Positions 5,074-6,353 of a DNA stretch of 6,353 bases are shown piece after piece. Both the position numbers and the translations under genes were made by a program. Positions within the stretch are counted from its first letter, which is position 1, and the number at the start of each line of letters is the position of its first letter. The notes beneath the pieces were generated by a model. It was not told where the DNA came from and did not search any database. It saw only the letters and a list, made by a program, of their open reading frames with translations. The DNA comes from Planctomycetota bacterium. Its GTDB lineage: Bacteria > Planctomycetota > Phycisphaerae > Sedimentisphaerales > SM23-30. Location: assembly GCA_029573975.1 (NCBI GenBank), contig JAKQBU010000124.1, positions 1 to 6,353 on the forward strand, read 5' to 3'.

Positions 5074-6353
5074 ATGAAAAACATATATCTTATTATCATT
5101 ATTGGCTTTATGGCTTTTTCTGTGGCCGGTGCTCAAGTGACTGGGCCTGCCGAATCGGCTGCTGTAGTGGCAGTACAGGAACCAAAAACTACGCTCGAAG
5201 CAACTCCGGTGGTCGTATCAGCACCGAAAATGTCGGCGGAGGAGGCTGTCCTGGCCATCCGGCTGGCCAAAACGCCCGAAGAGGCCATGGCCACATATTC
5301 ACAGGGGATGAAGTCAGAGCCGGAAAACGCCCAAATCAATCAGGCCTATCTGGAGCGAATGGTGGAATTGGAGGTTCCGCATACCGCCAATTATGCCGCC
5401 CAGCAACTGGTAAGCGTGGATCCCGCCAACGGGCTGGCCTGGGGCGTGCTGGCGTATATGGAAGCGGAACGGGGGAATATGCCGCTGGCGCTGACCAATG
5501 TGGTTTTGGCCGCCAAACAAAGGGCGGATCACCCGTTTATTTTACGGACGGCCGGGCAATTGTTTGCCTGGTATGATTCGGCCCCTACCCAGCCGCCGCT
5601 GCCGGAAACCATCCGGACTTCCCTGGCTGAGCTGAAAGGGGAGATGGCAAAGTCGGCCGTCTATTTTGAAGCCTATCGGCAGGCAAGTGAATTCTATAAA
5701 AATGCCGCGGAGAATGCGGCAGAAGAAGAGCTGGCCGAAGATCAGGCTCCGGCATCCCCAGCCGGCAGCGAAGCGGTTTCGGTCCCGGCGTCCCCGGCCC
5801 TGCAGCCGGCCGTCCAGAACGCGGGCTATCCGGCCTATGGAACCGCAGAGGACACTTCGAGTTCATATACCTACAACGAATACTATTACAACAGCAACTA
5901 TTATTATGACACCCCGGGGTATAGTACGGTGACGTATTATTATGAACCCTATTATGTCCGCTACTGGCCGACTTATTACCGAAGCTATTACAGCACGTAT
6001 TTTGCGTGCGGCTGGCCCTGTTACCCCTCCTACTATAGCGGCCTCTATATTTATCTGGGTTATTCGGGCCGGGATTGCGCCCGCCGGATCTATCCGCGGC
6101 ATCACTATGGCGACCACCACTACAGGGGAGGGTACCGGGATCACGACCGGGATCACGACCGCGGTTTTTATGCGCGGGATTCGCATTCCGGCGGTCGCGA
6201 CGGCCGTCCGGGAATGCGGAAAGACAGTACCTATTCCCTGGGGATGAAACGGGACAGTAAAGGCGTTATGCAGGTGCAGCAGCGGGACGGCAGTTCCTCC
6301 CCCCGAAAAATTTATGAGAACCGGCCGAATTCGCTGAGAAGCGGCAAAAACAA
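5074..6353 (+). CDS. Exported TPR-like protein with tyrosine-rich and His/Arg/Asp-rich tail (3' end cut off)
   Basis: The 426 residues present have no stop before the right edge. A Sec signal peptide is clear: MKN, then a hydrophobic core (IYLIIIIGFMAFSV), then AGA-Q with likely cleavage after A20. Residues 55-215 are helical and Ala-rich. Around 85-168 the pattern (DPANGLAWGVLAYMEAERGNMPLAL, then HPFILRTAGQLF) resembles degenerate tetratricopeptide repeats. An Ala/Pro/Ser linker (222-250) leads to a Tyr-rich region (252-350) with 31 tyrosines in 99 residues and three cysteines (312, 316, 335). A charged tail follows with RDHDRDHDRG and many Arg, Asp, His and Gly. The role is unknown. A secreted or surface protein is likely, with protein interaction by the TPR-like part and possibly aggregation, cross-linking or metal binding by the tail. 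It is transcribed divergently from nrfA with its own ribosome-binding site. I do not recognise a named family. Confidence 0.85.
   Translation, partial: MKNIYLIIIIGFMAFSVAGAQVTGPAESAAVVAVQEPKTTLEATPVVVSAPKMSAEEAVLAIRLAKTPEEAMATYSQGMKSEPENAQINQAYLERMVELEVPHTANYAAQQLVSVDPANGLAWGVLAYMEAERGNMPLALTNVVLAAKQRADHPFILRTAGQLFAWYDSAPTQPPLPETIRTSLAELKGEMAKSAVYFEAYRQASEFYKNAAENAAEEELAEDQAPASPAGSEAVSVPASPALQPAVQNAGYPAYGTAEDTSSSYTYNEYYYNSNYYYDTPGYSTVTYYYEPYYVRYWPTYYRSYYSTYFACGWPCYPSYYSGLYIYLGYSGRDCARRIYPRHHYGDHHYRGGYRDHDRDHDRGFYARDSHSGGRDGRPGMRKDSTYSLGMKRDSKGVMQVQQRDGSSSPRKIYENRPNSLRSGKN
6136..6159 (+). repeat. Two perfect tandem 12-bp units encoding RDHD
   Basis: CGGGATCACGAC occurs twice in tandem, in frame, encoding RDHDRDHD in the charged tail of the exported protein. 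The units are identical at the nucleotide level, so the duplication is recent or prone to slippage. Copy number may vary between strains. Confidence 0.85.

Noticed and set aside
5863..6186. Ile/Val-rich minus-strand frame (107 codons) and the plus-strand frame at 5942-6247
   Set aside because: Both are shadows of the repetitive tyrosine-rich coding sequence; their repetitive composition comes from TAT/TAC and CGG/GAT codon runs.

Overview
This looks like chromosomal DNA from a diderm bacterium able to respire nitrite to ammonium. The outer-membrane part of that inference rests on an lptB-type ABC ATPase gene (LPS export). The respiratory part rests on a pentaheme NrfA nitrite reductase. The mix of a DUF4143-type ATPase, a YcxB-like membrane protein, a membrane-anchored NrfA without an adjacent nrfH, and a tyrosine-rich secreted protein would fit an anaerobic member of the Planctomycetota/PVC group. 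That placement is a guess from overall flavour, not from a marker I can read. Every gene appears intact except the two cut by the window edges.

Layout. Positions 1-1000 are read on the minus strand. rplU (bL21, GTG start at 870) has its own intrinsic terminator (489-527), and lptB follows (start 397, running off the left edge). The usual rplU partner rpmA is absent. Positions 1199-2594 form a self-contained plus-strand unit: a 22-bp palindromic operator, a promoter, an AAA_14/DUF4143 ATPase with a nuclease-like C-terminal motif, and a terminator hairpin. The T-tract of that hairpin ends just before the Shine-Dalgarno of the next gene, a two-helix YcxB-like membrane protein (2611-3114).

That gene converges on nrfA (4651-3224, minus). 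NrfA carries five CXXCH motifs and an N-terminal membrane anchor. A near-consensus promoter (4910-4938) drives it through a leader of about 250 nt holding a 12-bp stem that encloses a second hairpin. The stem is continuous only in the nrfA-sense RNA. Divergent from nrfA, a plus-strand gene (5074 to the right edge) encodes an exported protein with a TPR-like helical part, a segment that is about one-third tyrosine, and a charged His/Arg/Asp-rich tail.

How the parts relate. The window is mostly single-gene transcription units rather than one operon. The clearest joint unit is the nrfA/5074 divergent region, where two promoters lie back to back. I see no CRISPR array, tRNA, rRNA, transposase or recognisable defence cassette. 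The most promising undescribed items are the structured nrfA leader, the operator in front of the ATPase gene, and the tyrosine-rich exported protein.
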